DNA of 64,000 nt, taken from NCBI GenBank assembly GCA_013398615.1, contig VZSR01000393.1:198711-262710 (forward strand), written 5' to 3'. This document shows, one piece after another, positions 1 to 16,339 of the stretch (within the stretch, counting starts at the first letter, position 1; each line of letters starts with the position of its first letter). The notes beneath the pieces were generated by a model, which saw nothing but the letters and a program-made list of their open reading frames with translations, was not told the origin of the DNA and ran no database searches. The DNA comes from Brachypodius melanocephalos (taxonomy: Eukaryota; Chordata; Aves; Passeriformes; Pycnonotidae). The position numbers and the translations under genes were made by a program.

Positions 1-37
1 TGTGGGCACCAGTTCCTCCCATCTGCTGTGCTTTCAG

Positions 38-7626
<7,589 letters not shown>

Positions 7627-7930
7627 GAAGGCACGACCTGTTGCTTTGAGGCTTAAGGTAGTGCCCAGCTACTCTGATCAGTGTATTCTGAGGTCTCTAC
7701 AGCTTGTGACCCTGGAAGGCTTTGGTGCTTGGCACTAATTTTGCTACAGAACAGAAAGAATTTTATTTGTTTAAAGGTTGTCAGTCTAATCCTTGCTTTG
7801 TTCTGCACTGCTTCTTGTCCTGGAGATGGGTGTTGGGTGGAGAATCATGCAGGGCTGGTGCTATCAAGTTGTTGCCCTGTAGAACCTGGAACAGGGCACA
7901 AAATTAAAGTGACCTGGAGGACAAATACAG
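7627..7930 (+). terminator. DHX38: DHX38 3' UTR and polyadenylation signal
   Basis: After the TAG at 7624 no further frame is used. ATTAAA, the common variant poly(A) signal, lies at 7903-7908, so cleavage would be expected at about 7920-7930. The opposite strand carries AATAAA at 7762-7767, so the two convergent 3' UTRs probably overlap. The exact cleavage site cannot be read from sequence alone. Confidence 0.6.
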
Positions 7931-8038
7931 CCTATCCCTGTTTCGAGCCTGGCCCATACTCCTGCAAAGGCAGTTCTCCCACAGCCCATGTCCTGGACTG
8001 GCAGCTGGTGCCCAGCTGTCACTGCACGCCTGGGACCA

Positions 8039-8365
8039 TCAGCCCAGCCCTGTTTCAGGCCAGGCTATGCCAGGAATTCTGCTCACTTTTTCAGCTGCTC
8101 TCACCTGTGGAGCTGCTGAGGTACTCTGAACATTAGGTATGGGTCCTCCTTCTGCATCCTGCCTAGTGTGTCTTGAATGCCTCTTCGTGTCCTGCACCTG
8201 CTCTGTCATCTTGCTGAGCTCTTCCTTAAGGAAAGCCAGCTCCCCCTTGCAGACAACCAGCTCCTCTTCTCGCCGAGCCAGAGTTCGCTCAGTGTCCAGA
8301 TGCAGCTGCTGCCAGTGTTGGACTAGGTTGCTCAGCTCCTGCAGCCTCTCCTGGAGGGTGTAGGT
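8039..8365 (-). CDS. PMFBP1: Coiled-coil gene (probable PMFBP1), terminal coding exon
   Basis: The acceptor TATGTGCAG is followed by codons reading TYTLQERLQELSNLVQ and then a long charged helix (ERTLARREEELVVCKGELAF) with regular leucines, typical of a coiled coil. The frame runs to a TGA at 8039-8041. An alternative donor CAG|GTGAGA (exon low end 8105, 87 codons, phase 0) would splice further left, but DHX38 exons begin only about 480 bases away, so I prefer the terminal reading. AATAAA on this strand at 7762-7767 would end the transcript at about 7745. The last residues (after NVQSTSAAP) are not coiled coil. Confidence 0.75.
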   Translation of the reverse strand, partial: TYTLQERLQELSNLVQHWQQLHLDTERTLARREEELVVCKGELAFLKEELSKMTEQVQDTKRHSRHTRQDAEGGPIPNVQSTSAAPQVRAAEKVSRIPGIAWPETGLG

Positions 8366-8438
8366 CTGCACATAGCACAGTGAGAGACACAGGCTGAGCA
8401 CTCCTGCTTTTTCACAGGAAGACCTGAAACCTCCTTAC

Positions 8439-8594
8439 CTCCTGTTTGCTCTGCTCCTTGAAGCTCTGCTTCTTCCTCAGCTCCTGATGAAGCTGCTGCC
8501 TGTGTGTCTTGTAGGCTGCAGTCTTATCCACCTGCTTGGTGCTCTCTTGTCGGGCTTTGGCCAGCTCTGCCTGGAGGTTCTCCACGTCCTGCAC
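8439..8594 (-). CDS. PMFBP1: Coiled-coil gene (probable PMFBP1) internal exon
   Basis: The acceptor CTGGCAG precedes VQDVENLQAELAKARQ, and the donor is GAG|GTAAGG. The exon has 52 codons, phase 0 at both ends, with no stop. Content is Q/E/K/L-rich helix. It joins in frame to the next exon (TYTLQERLQ). An intervening CCCCACAG 12 bases upstream on this strand is an alternative acceptor that would add four codons. Confidence 0.82.
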
Positions 8595-8711
8595 CTGCCA
8601 GCAAAGCTGTGGGGCAGGGAGGGTGATTGGCCATGGCTGAGCCTCTCCAGAAGGCAGGAGAGGGGACTGGGACTGAGGCTTCATCCCTGTCCTGTCCTAT
8701 CTTGCCCTCAC

Positions 8712-8894
8712 CTGTTGCTGTAGCTCTGCCACTTTTTGGTGTGTTAGCTCTGCCACTTTTAGGTCTTGGATGGTGTCTTTGGCTCTGCTCAGCTGCTGCA
8801 TACTCTGCTGCTCCTGGGCCTGAATGGCTCCCAGTTGCTCCTGTAGCTGGGCTGGGCTGTGCTCCAGGCCCTGGCTCAGCTTCTGTGTCCCCAG
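8712..8894 (-). CDS. PMFBP1: Coiled-coil gene (probable PMFBP1) internal exon with 8-residue duplication
   Basis: The acceptor TTCTCTGCAG precedes LGTQKLSQGLEHSPAQ, and the donor is CAG|GTGAGG. The exon has 61 codons, phase 0 at both ends. The 3' end of the exon reads KVAELTHQ then KVAELQQQ: a 16-base identity (8721-8736 and 8745-8760) at a 24-base period repeats eight codons, which preserves the coil register poorly (8 rather than 7). No stop codons. Confidence 0.83.
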
Positions 8895-9178
8895 CTGCAG
8901 AGAAGGCGGTGGTTGCTGGGTTGGCCTTGTGCTGTGTGCCCTTCCCTGAGCACAGGCACAGCTGCCCTCTGTGTGCCACAGGACTCTCGGCTGGCCATTG
9001 CCCGGCTGTGTGAGGTGGTGGGGGCAGGCTGGCATTGTTGCCTCCCACCTGTCCCAGGGCTTCTGGGGGAAGTGGAGCAGGGATCAGCCCTGCAGCATGG
9101 TTGTCATGGCTCCTGTGCTCCCCTGGCTGCTTGCCCTTAGGCTTGGTGCCCAGTGGCTGGGGGGCTGTTGGCACTGAC

Positions 9179-9307
9179 CTGCTTGAGCAGCTCTCTGCTC
9201 TCCTTTGGGATATCATGGCTGGTGTCAACATCACTGTGGCCAGTGAAGTAGGAGGTGACCTCTGTCTGCATTGCCTGGTCCTTCAGATGGTGGGGTGTAT
9301 CACCGAC
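9179..9307 (-). CDS. PMFBP1: Coiled-coil gene (probable PMFBP1) internal exon
   Basis: The acceptor TACTCACAG precedes VGDTPHHLKDQAMQTEVT, and the donor is CAG|GTCAGT. The exon has 43 codons, phase 0 at both ends. The middle (SYFTGHSDVDTSHDIP) is not coiled coil and the end (KESRELLKQ) returns to helix. It joins in frame to the 8712-8894 exon. Confidence 0.75.
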
Positions 9308-9903
9308 CTGTGAGTACCCAGCAGGGTGTGGGATCACCCTCTGCCCCTGCTGTGAAGAGCTGAGGCTGCAGAAGGAGCCTTTTTGGGACAATCCATGGAC
9401 AATGGACTGTTGGGCAGGGCCTGTGACAGAGGAATGTGACCTGCACCAGGTGGGAGGCAGGAAGGCTGCTGCCCCACAGTGCCCTCCCTGTTGGACACCC
9501 AACAGCCCTGGAAAGACATTCCTGTGGCTCCCAGCCAGTGGCAGAGCATGGGCACAGGCAGAGTGGTGATCCCAGCTCATTGGCAAGGTTGTGGGCTGCA
9601 GCAGTGCCACCAGCCCTGGGACAATGCCTGGAGTGTCAGTGGGGCTGTTAGGGTCTGCATTCTTCCAGCTCTGCTCAGCTGGGTGGACTGGGCTGGGCCA
9701 GCCAGCCTTGCCTCGTGGCTAGGCTGCTCTGTACAGGTGGTGCTAGAGCCATGTGTGGCTGGCAGGATGTTCTCTACCCTCGCCTGGGTGGTCACCAGGT
9801 GCTTGCACAGGCTCTGGGGCAGGCATGGTGCCTAGCCTGTAGTGAAGTGGCAGTGGGGGACACATGCAGCTTGGTCTGTCGCTGCTGTGCCCAGCACTGG
9901 TAC

Positions 9904-10095
9904 CTTGCCCATCAGTGCCTGGAACTGCTGCATCAGAATGACCAAGTCTTGGTGCTCCTGGTCCACTGCACACTCCTGTTCCTGCAGCTGGACCAGCTGT
10001 TTGTGGTTTGTGCTCATGCAGAAATCCAGATCCAGCTGCAATGCCTGTATGGTGGCCAGCACCTGAGCTGGGTCCAGATCTTCCTGCTGTGTGTC
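9904..10095 (-). CDS. PMFBP1: Coiled-coil gene (probable PMFBP1) internal exon
   Basis: The acceptor CATGCCAG precedes DTQQEDLDPAQVLATIQALQ, and the donor is AAG|GTACCA. The exon has 64 codons, phase 0. The sequence is heptad-like (LQLDLDFCMS, HKQLVQLQEQ, DLVILMQQFQALMGK). An alternative acceptor TGTCCTAG would extend it in frame to 10152, adding GQRQALVLEPQQ and similar. A short in-frame piece reading ELQDELATA at about 10178-10217 behind another AG may belong to the preceding exon. The 9308-9903 stretch shows no convincing exon. Confidence 0.75.
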
Positions 10096-10604
10096 CTGGC
10101 ATGCTCTGGGCTCCCCTTGCTGTGGCTCCAGCACCAATGCTTGCCTTTGGCCCTAGGACATGGCATGAGCAGCATCTGTCCAGCTCACTGCTGTGGCCAG
10201 CTCATCTTGTAGCTCCTATCTGGGCAGGCACTGGGGCTGGACAATGCTGGCAGTCCTAGTTTTGTGCAAAACAGCAGTGTATTGCCAACAGGCATGTACA
10301 GCCCTTCCCCACCAGGCAGCACTGCCCCATGCAGTTCCTTTGGCCTCACGAATAGCCAAGCCCCTGACACCAGTGGCCCTCCACACTGTAGTGAACTGTG
10401 GCCACAGTAGGAAATGGTGGCAGTGGGACCAGCGCAGCCACAGCAGGACTGGATACACCTAAGCTCTTGTGCTCTCCCTAGCCCTGGGGAAGAGGGGTCT
10501 GGTGGTGCAGACAAGGGCTGGCCAGGGCCTTCTGTACCCCCTGGCCACTAATCTGTGGCTATGCAACCAGTGCCTGGGTTGAGCATTTGGTTGGCACTGC
10601 TCAC

Positions 10605-10690
10605 CTTGGATTGCCCAGCCTCTGTCTCCTGCTGATGCTGCTGGATGGAGCTGGTCAGCTGTGGTGTTGTCTCCTTTGCCCCTGGCAGAC
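10605..10690 (-). CDS. PMFBP1: Coiled-coil gene (probable PMFBP1) candidate exon
   Basis: The acceptor CTCCTGTACAG is followed by two bases completing a Gly codon, then LPGAKETTPQLTSSIQQHQQ and ETEAGQSK, and the donor is AAG|GTGAGC. The exon has 86 bases. Its entering phase matches the exit phase of the 21808-21952 candidate exon, and its exit phase 0 matches the 9904-10095 exon. Splice sites and glutamine-rich helix are good, but the exon is short. Confidence 0.5.
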
Positions 10691-10695
10691 CTGTA

Positions 10696-12780
10696 CAGGA
10701 GCCTTCAGGCTGATCCTGAAGTGCAGGAACCTCCCCGGCTCTGCCAAATTTTGGCCACTCTCTCACTGTTGGAAGGATCACAACCTTTCCTGTGGCCCCA
10801 GACAACCCCAGTCCCGTGGATGTCACTCAGCCCTGCCTGGGGCATCCCCACCATCCCATGGTATTGGCACTGCCACTCCCTGTCTGAGGAGCAGATGATG
10901 CCAGCAGGAGAGGTCTAGCCTGGGGCTCCTGGAAAAGCAGGGCAGAGTTGTGTGAGGCTGTGGCCCTCTCCTCAGCAGCACCTGATCCTACTGTTGCCCA
11001 CAGTCCTCACCACAGCCTTCCTGTGCCATGCTCTTCACCATCTTGTGTCCCTGGCATGCTGTGTGATGCTACCGCCTATGCCACTGTGAGGTCACCATGG
11101 CCTGGGCATCATTCTCAGAACTGATCCAGGACATGGCAGCACCCCTGGGTCAGGGCAGGGCCTTGCCACCCTCGTGCTGCCCCTGCACCATCCTCAGGCC
11201 CGTCGCAGAGCACACCGCTGGGCTGTGGCCAGAGCCAGGTGATAGTGGGGAGGGCAGCAGTGCTGAGCTCAGGGCTGTGCCCTGTGCTCCACCACCCACA
11301 CAAGGGACAGGGCTGGGGGGGACTCACTGCAGGGGCACATCCTGACAGGGCCACAGGTCCCTAGGGAGGCTGGGCGTGTCCAGGGGAGGCCAAGTGTGGA
11401 CAGTGGAGGCTGAGAGGGCACGTGTCCTGTTGTCCCGCCCTGCCTGGGGCCACCCCACAGTGCCCATGTACTCGGATCAGTGACATGAGTCTCTGTGTGC
11501 CAGTAGTGCCTTGACTGTGGATGCACAGTGATGGTGTGAGCATAGACCTGCTGCTGGTGACATGGGACTCCCTGGGCTGTGTGTGATCCCTTGCCAAGGC
11601 TCAGTGCAGTTTCACAGGTAAGTGTTATAACTGGAAATTTCCAAGGCTGAACTGGGTCCAGAAGGTGAATGCAGATGTACTATAGGAGAAATCATCAGTT
11701 GCCATGACGACCTGCTCCACCAGCAGGTCACAGTCACGGGTGATGGGAGCAGGCACAGCACCGACAGTCCTGTGAGTAGGCTGCTGAACCCCCTGCTTCC
11801 AGAACACAACTGAATTTGGTCACTGTTTCTGCCACTGCAAGTAAATAAAATTTCTCTGCAGACTTCAGTCTCATTCAGGCAGTGACAGCCAGGACACAGA
11901 GCCTTTATGGGACAAAGCCTCATGTCATGTGTGCTGTGCCATGCGCTGTTGCGTGGTGCCACAGGCAATGCTGCTCTGTACCACAGATACGCCACACCGT
12001 GCTGAGCTGCAGGCAGCGCCTGCCTTGAAGGGCTCAACACTGCTCCAGCTCCTTGTAAGCACGTGGGGCAGGCCCACAGCCCTGACCCACAAACTGCTTG
12101 CCCATACTCAGCCGGACCTGGGAGCATGGGCGGGTCAAACTGGCCCCTCCGCCGTGTGAGCACAGTCCTGGGGGGGGGTTTGTCTCACTTTAATTACTGC
12201 CGTAATGTTACTCTTTTCAGTGCCACCTTAATTGAAATTAAACAGCTGCCGTGTTCAGGGTAGGACAAAAGTGACTCCTTTTTCATTCTCCTCCGGTTTA
12301 ATGAAGACTGACATGCTGGGAGAAAACAAAGGCGATCCAGCTGCTGCCTCTTGCTGGCACATGCATCAGCAGTTACCAGTGACCCTGCGGGCCGGCAGAG
12401 ACACCGAGACCACCCCGCAGCCATCAGCCCCAGGCAGCCCAGTCCTGTGTCTTGTAGAGCTCCTGCCCGAAAGGTCTGGCTGGGGGTGTGTAGGGAGTGG
12501 GGTGCCCACAACATGGGGCAGGTCAGCACGGGGGTCTCAGTGCCCAGGTTCTGTGTCCAGGCTTTCATTCCATCTGTTAAGTGTCTGGCCACCAACCGTG
12601 ACCCAGTGTGGCCCCTCGAACCCCCATGCTGCCAGGGTCCCACCATCCGTGTGGCCTCAACCAGCTTCAGCCTCACAATGTTCACAGTCACCAACTAGCC
12701 CACGCAGTGCCTCAGCCTCAAGCCAGGACAGCAGTGTCAGCCCAGGAGTCCTCTCCATCTTAGGGTTTTTTCTGTTTTAG
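10696..12780. other. Moderately GC-rich noncoding sequence (probable intron)
   Basis: No exon could be supported on either strand. A good-looking minus-strand acceptor after a pyrimidine tract near 11840-11850 and AG at 11780 do not lead into a coil-like frame. A plus-strand donor-like TTTCACAG|GTAAGT occurs at about 11619. A run of nine Gs lies near 12171, followed by an AT-richer stretch at 12180-12310 that may be a small conserved element. Confidence 0.4.
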
Positions 12781-12784
12781 GACA

Positions 12785-13110
12785 AGGAGTTTGCTTCATG
12801 CCATTCAGTACTTTAAAATATGCAAAATGAGGTGCTGCTACAAACCTCATTAACACCCGCCTCCAACATCATTAAGATGTTTCCAAGAAAATTAATTGAG
12901 AGACTCATTAAAAATAAATTAAGAAAAATGTGTTGCAGAGCGCCTGCTCCGAGCTCGTAAATCACGGCTCAGAGCTCCAGGCCGCTGCACAGGCAATTAA
13001 CGCCAGCCAATTTGTTTTATCCTGGCTGCGAAAATTAGAAAGCAGACATGGAGATTAGATTAGGCATGTCTGTCAAGCGGAACTTGGAGTGAATATTTTA
13101 GGATACAAAA
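12785..13110. promoter_or_regulatory. Candidate conserved noncoding element / enhancer
   Basis: An AT-rich block with many homeodomain cores (CATTAA, AATTAATTG, CTCATTAA, AATAAATTAAG) flanks a CpG-bearing centre (GAGCTCGTAAATCACGG, GGCAATTAACGCCAGCCAAT). There are no long ORFs and no repeat signature. Retained CpGs in AT-rich single-copy sequence, together with dense TAAT sites, are typical of developmental enhancers. Conservation is inferred, not measured. Confidence 0.5.
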
Positions 13111-13114
13111 TGGA

Positions 13115-14210
13115 AATCAGAAAAACAAAGCTGAGACTTCATTCAGGAGAGCTGGCAGGCAGAGGGGGTGAGCAGGAAGGAGGTTTGCATGTTCTCTGTG
13201 CCAGCTCTGTCCTCCCCTGCACATTGCCCAACCTTGATGGCTGTGCAGACACCAATCACCGCTCCGGGGGTGCATGAGCTCGCAGTGAGTGTTCTGAGCT
13301 GATGTGTGTGACACAGCCCAAGTCAACACGTTGCCTGCATGTGCTGATTACACACTTGATTAGCAAACCCAGTGCAACTGGGTGAGACCACTGCTTGGGC
13401 CTCCATCAGCTTTAGGCTGTTGGTGCCCCTTTGTCCATCTCCAGTACCTTGCACCACAGGAGTTCAAACCACCTGATATTCATGAACCAAACTTCAGGGC
13501 TCCTCTGCAAAACAAGTGCTGTGATCCCTGTTTCACACAGATGAGCCAAAAAAGAGATGGCTTAAGGTCTTGCTTGTACTTACATGAATGTACAAGCAGC
13601 TCATGCAGCAGCTGCTGCACTGGCACATCCCAGTAGCGTGTGACACGCTGGTGGCTGCTGTGCAGCCAAATGTCCAGCTGCAGCAGTAGCATGGCCCTTC
13701 ATGGCAGTGGGAACCTTCATGGCAGTGGTAGCACACTGACTGTGTGCTACCAGTGTGCATGGTGCAGGGGGACCATGGAGCTCTAGGAAAGGTGCCAGAA
13801 AGAGCCATGAGCATTGTGTCAGCCTGCACAACTCAAGTGGTGTTGTGTGAGGGGTTTAGTGAAGAGCAAGCAATAATGTACACATCAGAATGCAAGAGGA
13901 AAGTTGCAACAGAGCAGAAGGAGGCTCTTGCATCAGCAGGCAGAAGTGAACCCCGGTCTGATGTCTGTGAGATGACAAACCAAACTGAAACTGAAGGAAT
14001 GATTGCCTCTTGGCTGAGCAAATTGAACAACTGTGGACGGGCCATCCATGGCCACTTGGAACCAAATCTGGATGGCTCATTTCCAGCTCTGCCTATCAGT
14101 CCCTGCCCTGATCCCAAAGCAGACACTGATGCTGGTCCTGTGGTTGGAGACAATGAGGTCTTCACTGCCCCGCTGGTGCTCTGAGCCAGGATTCGCCATC
14201 TGCTCGTGTC
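13115..14210. other. Noncoding sequence with a perfect hairpin and short tandem repeat
   Basis: No gene recognised. A 15-base unit CCTTCATGGCAGTGG occurs twice (13696-13710, 13714-13728), overlapping a perfect 11-base-pair inverted repeat with a 5-base loop (13726-13752). A 146-codon plus-strand frame at 13744-14184 has no recognisable protein character and lies next to a CR1 tail and CpG island. Confidence 0.4.
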
Positions 14211-14214
14211 GTTT

Positions 14215-14345
14215 CGCTCCCTGCCATGGGCAGGGACACCTTACACCTTACAGGCTGCTCCAAGCCCCGTCCAGCCTAGCCTTCGACACTTCCAGGCATC
14301 CAGGGGCAGGGACAACTTCCCTGGGCACCCTGTGGCAGTGGTGGG
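14215..14345 (-). mobile_element. CR1 LINE 3' fragment
   Basis: Read on the minus strand, the segment has the typical end of CR1 ORF2 (HRVPREVVPAP, then KARLDGAWSSL) followed by the CCCTGCCCATGGCAGGG motif of the CR1 3' region. It is a short 5'-truncated copy, as is usual for CR1. It abuts the CpG island directly. Confidence 0.75.
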
Positions 14346-14389
14346 CGAGGGCTGAAAGGGAGCGGAGGTGCCCGGAGTGGCTGAGAGGG

Positions 14390-14900
14390 CCTGGGGGTGC
14401 CCGGGGGTCGTCACTGCCGGCAGCTGCGGGCGGAGCTTCGCGCATGCGCGCTGACAGTCTCGGCTCCGCCTCGTTCCCGCCCGGCAGGGGTCGCTCTCGG
14501 CCCGCGCGGCGCTGCCCGTGAGGGCGGCTCCGCCCCGAGCACCCCCGGGCACCCCCAGGACACCTCTCGAGCATCCCCAGGCACTCTCCCCGCCATCCCC
14601 GGAGCAACCTCTCCTGGGCGCCCCTCGAGCATCCCCGGGCACCGCCTGGGCACCCGCCGAGCACCCCTCGAGCACGCCCCAAGCATCCCCAGCACCTTTG
14701 TTTTGTCGCGGTCCCGGTCGGGGCTGGGCGTGGGGCGGGGACCGCTGACCGGGCCGGGGGTGCCCGGGCCGGCGTTGCCGAGCCGAGGTTCCCAGTGCGG
14801 GGTTGCCCAGGGATGGGAGTGCCCGTGCCGGCGGCTGCCCGGAGCAGGGGTGCCCGCTGATGGGAGTGCCCGTGCCGGATGTTGACCGGTGCTCCCGTCG
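14390..14900. promoter_or_regulatory. CpG island, candidate promoter
   Basis: Strongly GC-rich with dense CpG, in contrast to its flanks. It contains the 12-base palindrome CGCGCATGCGCG at 14439-14450, a perfect NRF1 site, which is characteristic of CpG-island promoters. No TATA box is evident. It could drive a short minus-strand isoform of the coiled-coil gene (its 3' exons lie to the left), a plus-strand noncoding transcript, or both. Direction is not determinable from sequence. Confidence 0.6.
14530..14700. repeat. Degenerate GC-rich minisatellite inside the CpG island
   Basis: Variants of a CGAGCATCCCCGGGCACC-like unit (about 10-20 bases) recur from 14535 to 14695. The long GC frames on both strands here (up to 167 codons, rich in Pro, Ala, Gly and Arg) are products of this composition, not genes. 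Confidence 0.6.
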
Positions 14901-15795
14901 CAGCTCAGCCGCAAACCAAGGAAGGTGGAGGGCTGGTAGGTCCTGAACTGGGAATGGGATTCATGATACGGGGAAACGGAATCAACGTCTCCGTCGGTAG
15001 AATCTTAATAACCCTTAAAGGTTATTTGTGGGCGGTTCCAGTGACGGTTCTCGGCCCTTCGTGTTGGCAGGGAGCCGTACCCCGGCCCGATCCCAACCGG
15101 TGCTGCCCGGGGCACGCTGCTGTGTTTGGGATGAGGAACAGCGACATAGGCACTGTGGGCACAGTCCACCGGGAGCGACAACAATCGGGCCTTGCAGGGT
15201 TCTGCATTCCGCGGTGCGAATGATCTCATTATCCTTGCGGGGATCCCGGCCAGCTACTTGAAAAATACTTATTAAAAAACCACAGCAGCTTTAGGGAGAG
15301 GGTCCCCGCCAGAGAAGGGAGAGAGAACAAACTGGATGTGTAAAAACAGAAAGGGGGAACAGCCACAGTAGCGATAATGGGTCAGGACCTGCTCTGCCGT
15401 ACTGTCTTCCTGGTGGAGGCTGAAAGGCCATGACACATCCCAGAGTGCATGAGTGGTTTCTCGTGATTCTGCTTTAGTCCTCTACCACATGTTCCCATGA
15501 AGCCTCTAGTGGGGAGTGTTGGTGCATGAGGAGGCCCACCCAGTGCAATCACATGGGAGCCAACCTCTGACATTCCCACTGCTGAAACACTGGGTCACCT
15601 GGCTCATCCCCTTGTCCTGCCCAGGCAGCATCAGCCAGAACCTCCCCTCCCCTCCCCGCCAGCACTGATTCATCTGGCTACATTGGCATTCCACAGCGTT
15701 ACTCAGCCCCTCAGGTGGGCAGACACTAGAGGTATATCTGTCTGGAAGAGGCCAGGTCTACTGACCCAATATAATTTCTTCTCTTTTTTTTTCAG

Positions 15796-15824
15796 ATGTT
15801 TAGCAGCTGTCCCCAGTCTCCAAG
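15796..15824 (+). other. Possible plus-strand micro-exon downstream of the CpG island
   Basis: A strong pyrimidine tract and TTTTCAG acceptor are followed after 29 bases by CCAAG|GTATGA, a good donor. It may be an exon of a noncoding or short transcript starting in the 14.4 kb CpG island. There is no supporting protein similarity, and such pairs occur by chance. Confidence 0.25.
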
Positions 15825-16129
15825 GTATGACACAGACAGGTGGTCCTAACCTTGCTGAAGGTCTGGGGCTCTTGCACCATCTTTCTCACAAGATCTCACT
15901 GCAGTCTCAGGTACTGTAGCTCTGTTCCTCCTCAGGAATTAGGATTTGGGGCTGTGGTGGAATAAAATCAGATGAAGATGGAGAGATGGATCTGTGGAAA
16001 CGTTTGTTTAGTGCCCAGGAGCAGCCCAAAAGGCAAACTGACAGTTAACAATTATCAGGAAAATAATGGAGAGCAGATCACAGTTCTGTCAATTAACAGA
16101 TTCGTAGTGAAAGCTGCACTGTGATTTCT

Positions 16130-16325
16130 ATATGCAGCTCTGTCTGCCTCTCTCAAGAAAAAGATTTGGAAGTGTTTCATAGAAGGCCAACAAGGATGAT
16201 CAAATACAAAGAGTATTTTCCATGTGAGGAAAAAGTGGATAGTCTCTTTAGGCTGGAAAATAATAGACTGAAGAGGATTATAGTATCAAGTTTAGCAAAT
16301 AGAGGTTTGCCTGCAGTATGATTTC
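16130..16325 (+). mobile_element. Old CR1 LINE fragment (ORF2 C-terminal segment)
   Basis: The plus frame contains RPTRMIKYKEYFPCEEKVDS and FRLENNRLKRI, a degraded version of the CR1 segment usually reading like MIKGLEHLPYEERLRELG then FSLEKRRLRGDLI. Sequence beyond 16330 is not clearly CR1. Similar weak traces may continue near 16670-16800. Confidence 0.55.
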
Positions 16326-16339
16326 TCATCATCCCTTCA

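Noticed and set aside
11612..12163. 183-codon minus-strand frame between coiled-coil exons
   Set aside because: Composition is not helical or domain-like, and the splice signals within it do not give a consistent exon.
14397..14914. Several GC-rich frames of 140-167 codons on both strands
   Set aside because: They arise from CpG-island composition and minisatellite units and include a CR1 tail. No protein family is recognisable.
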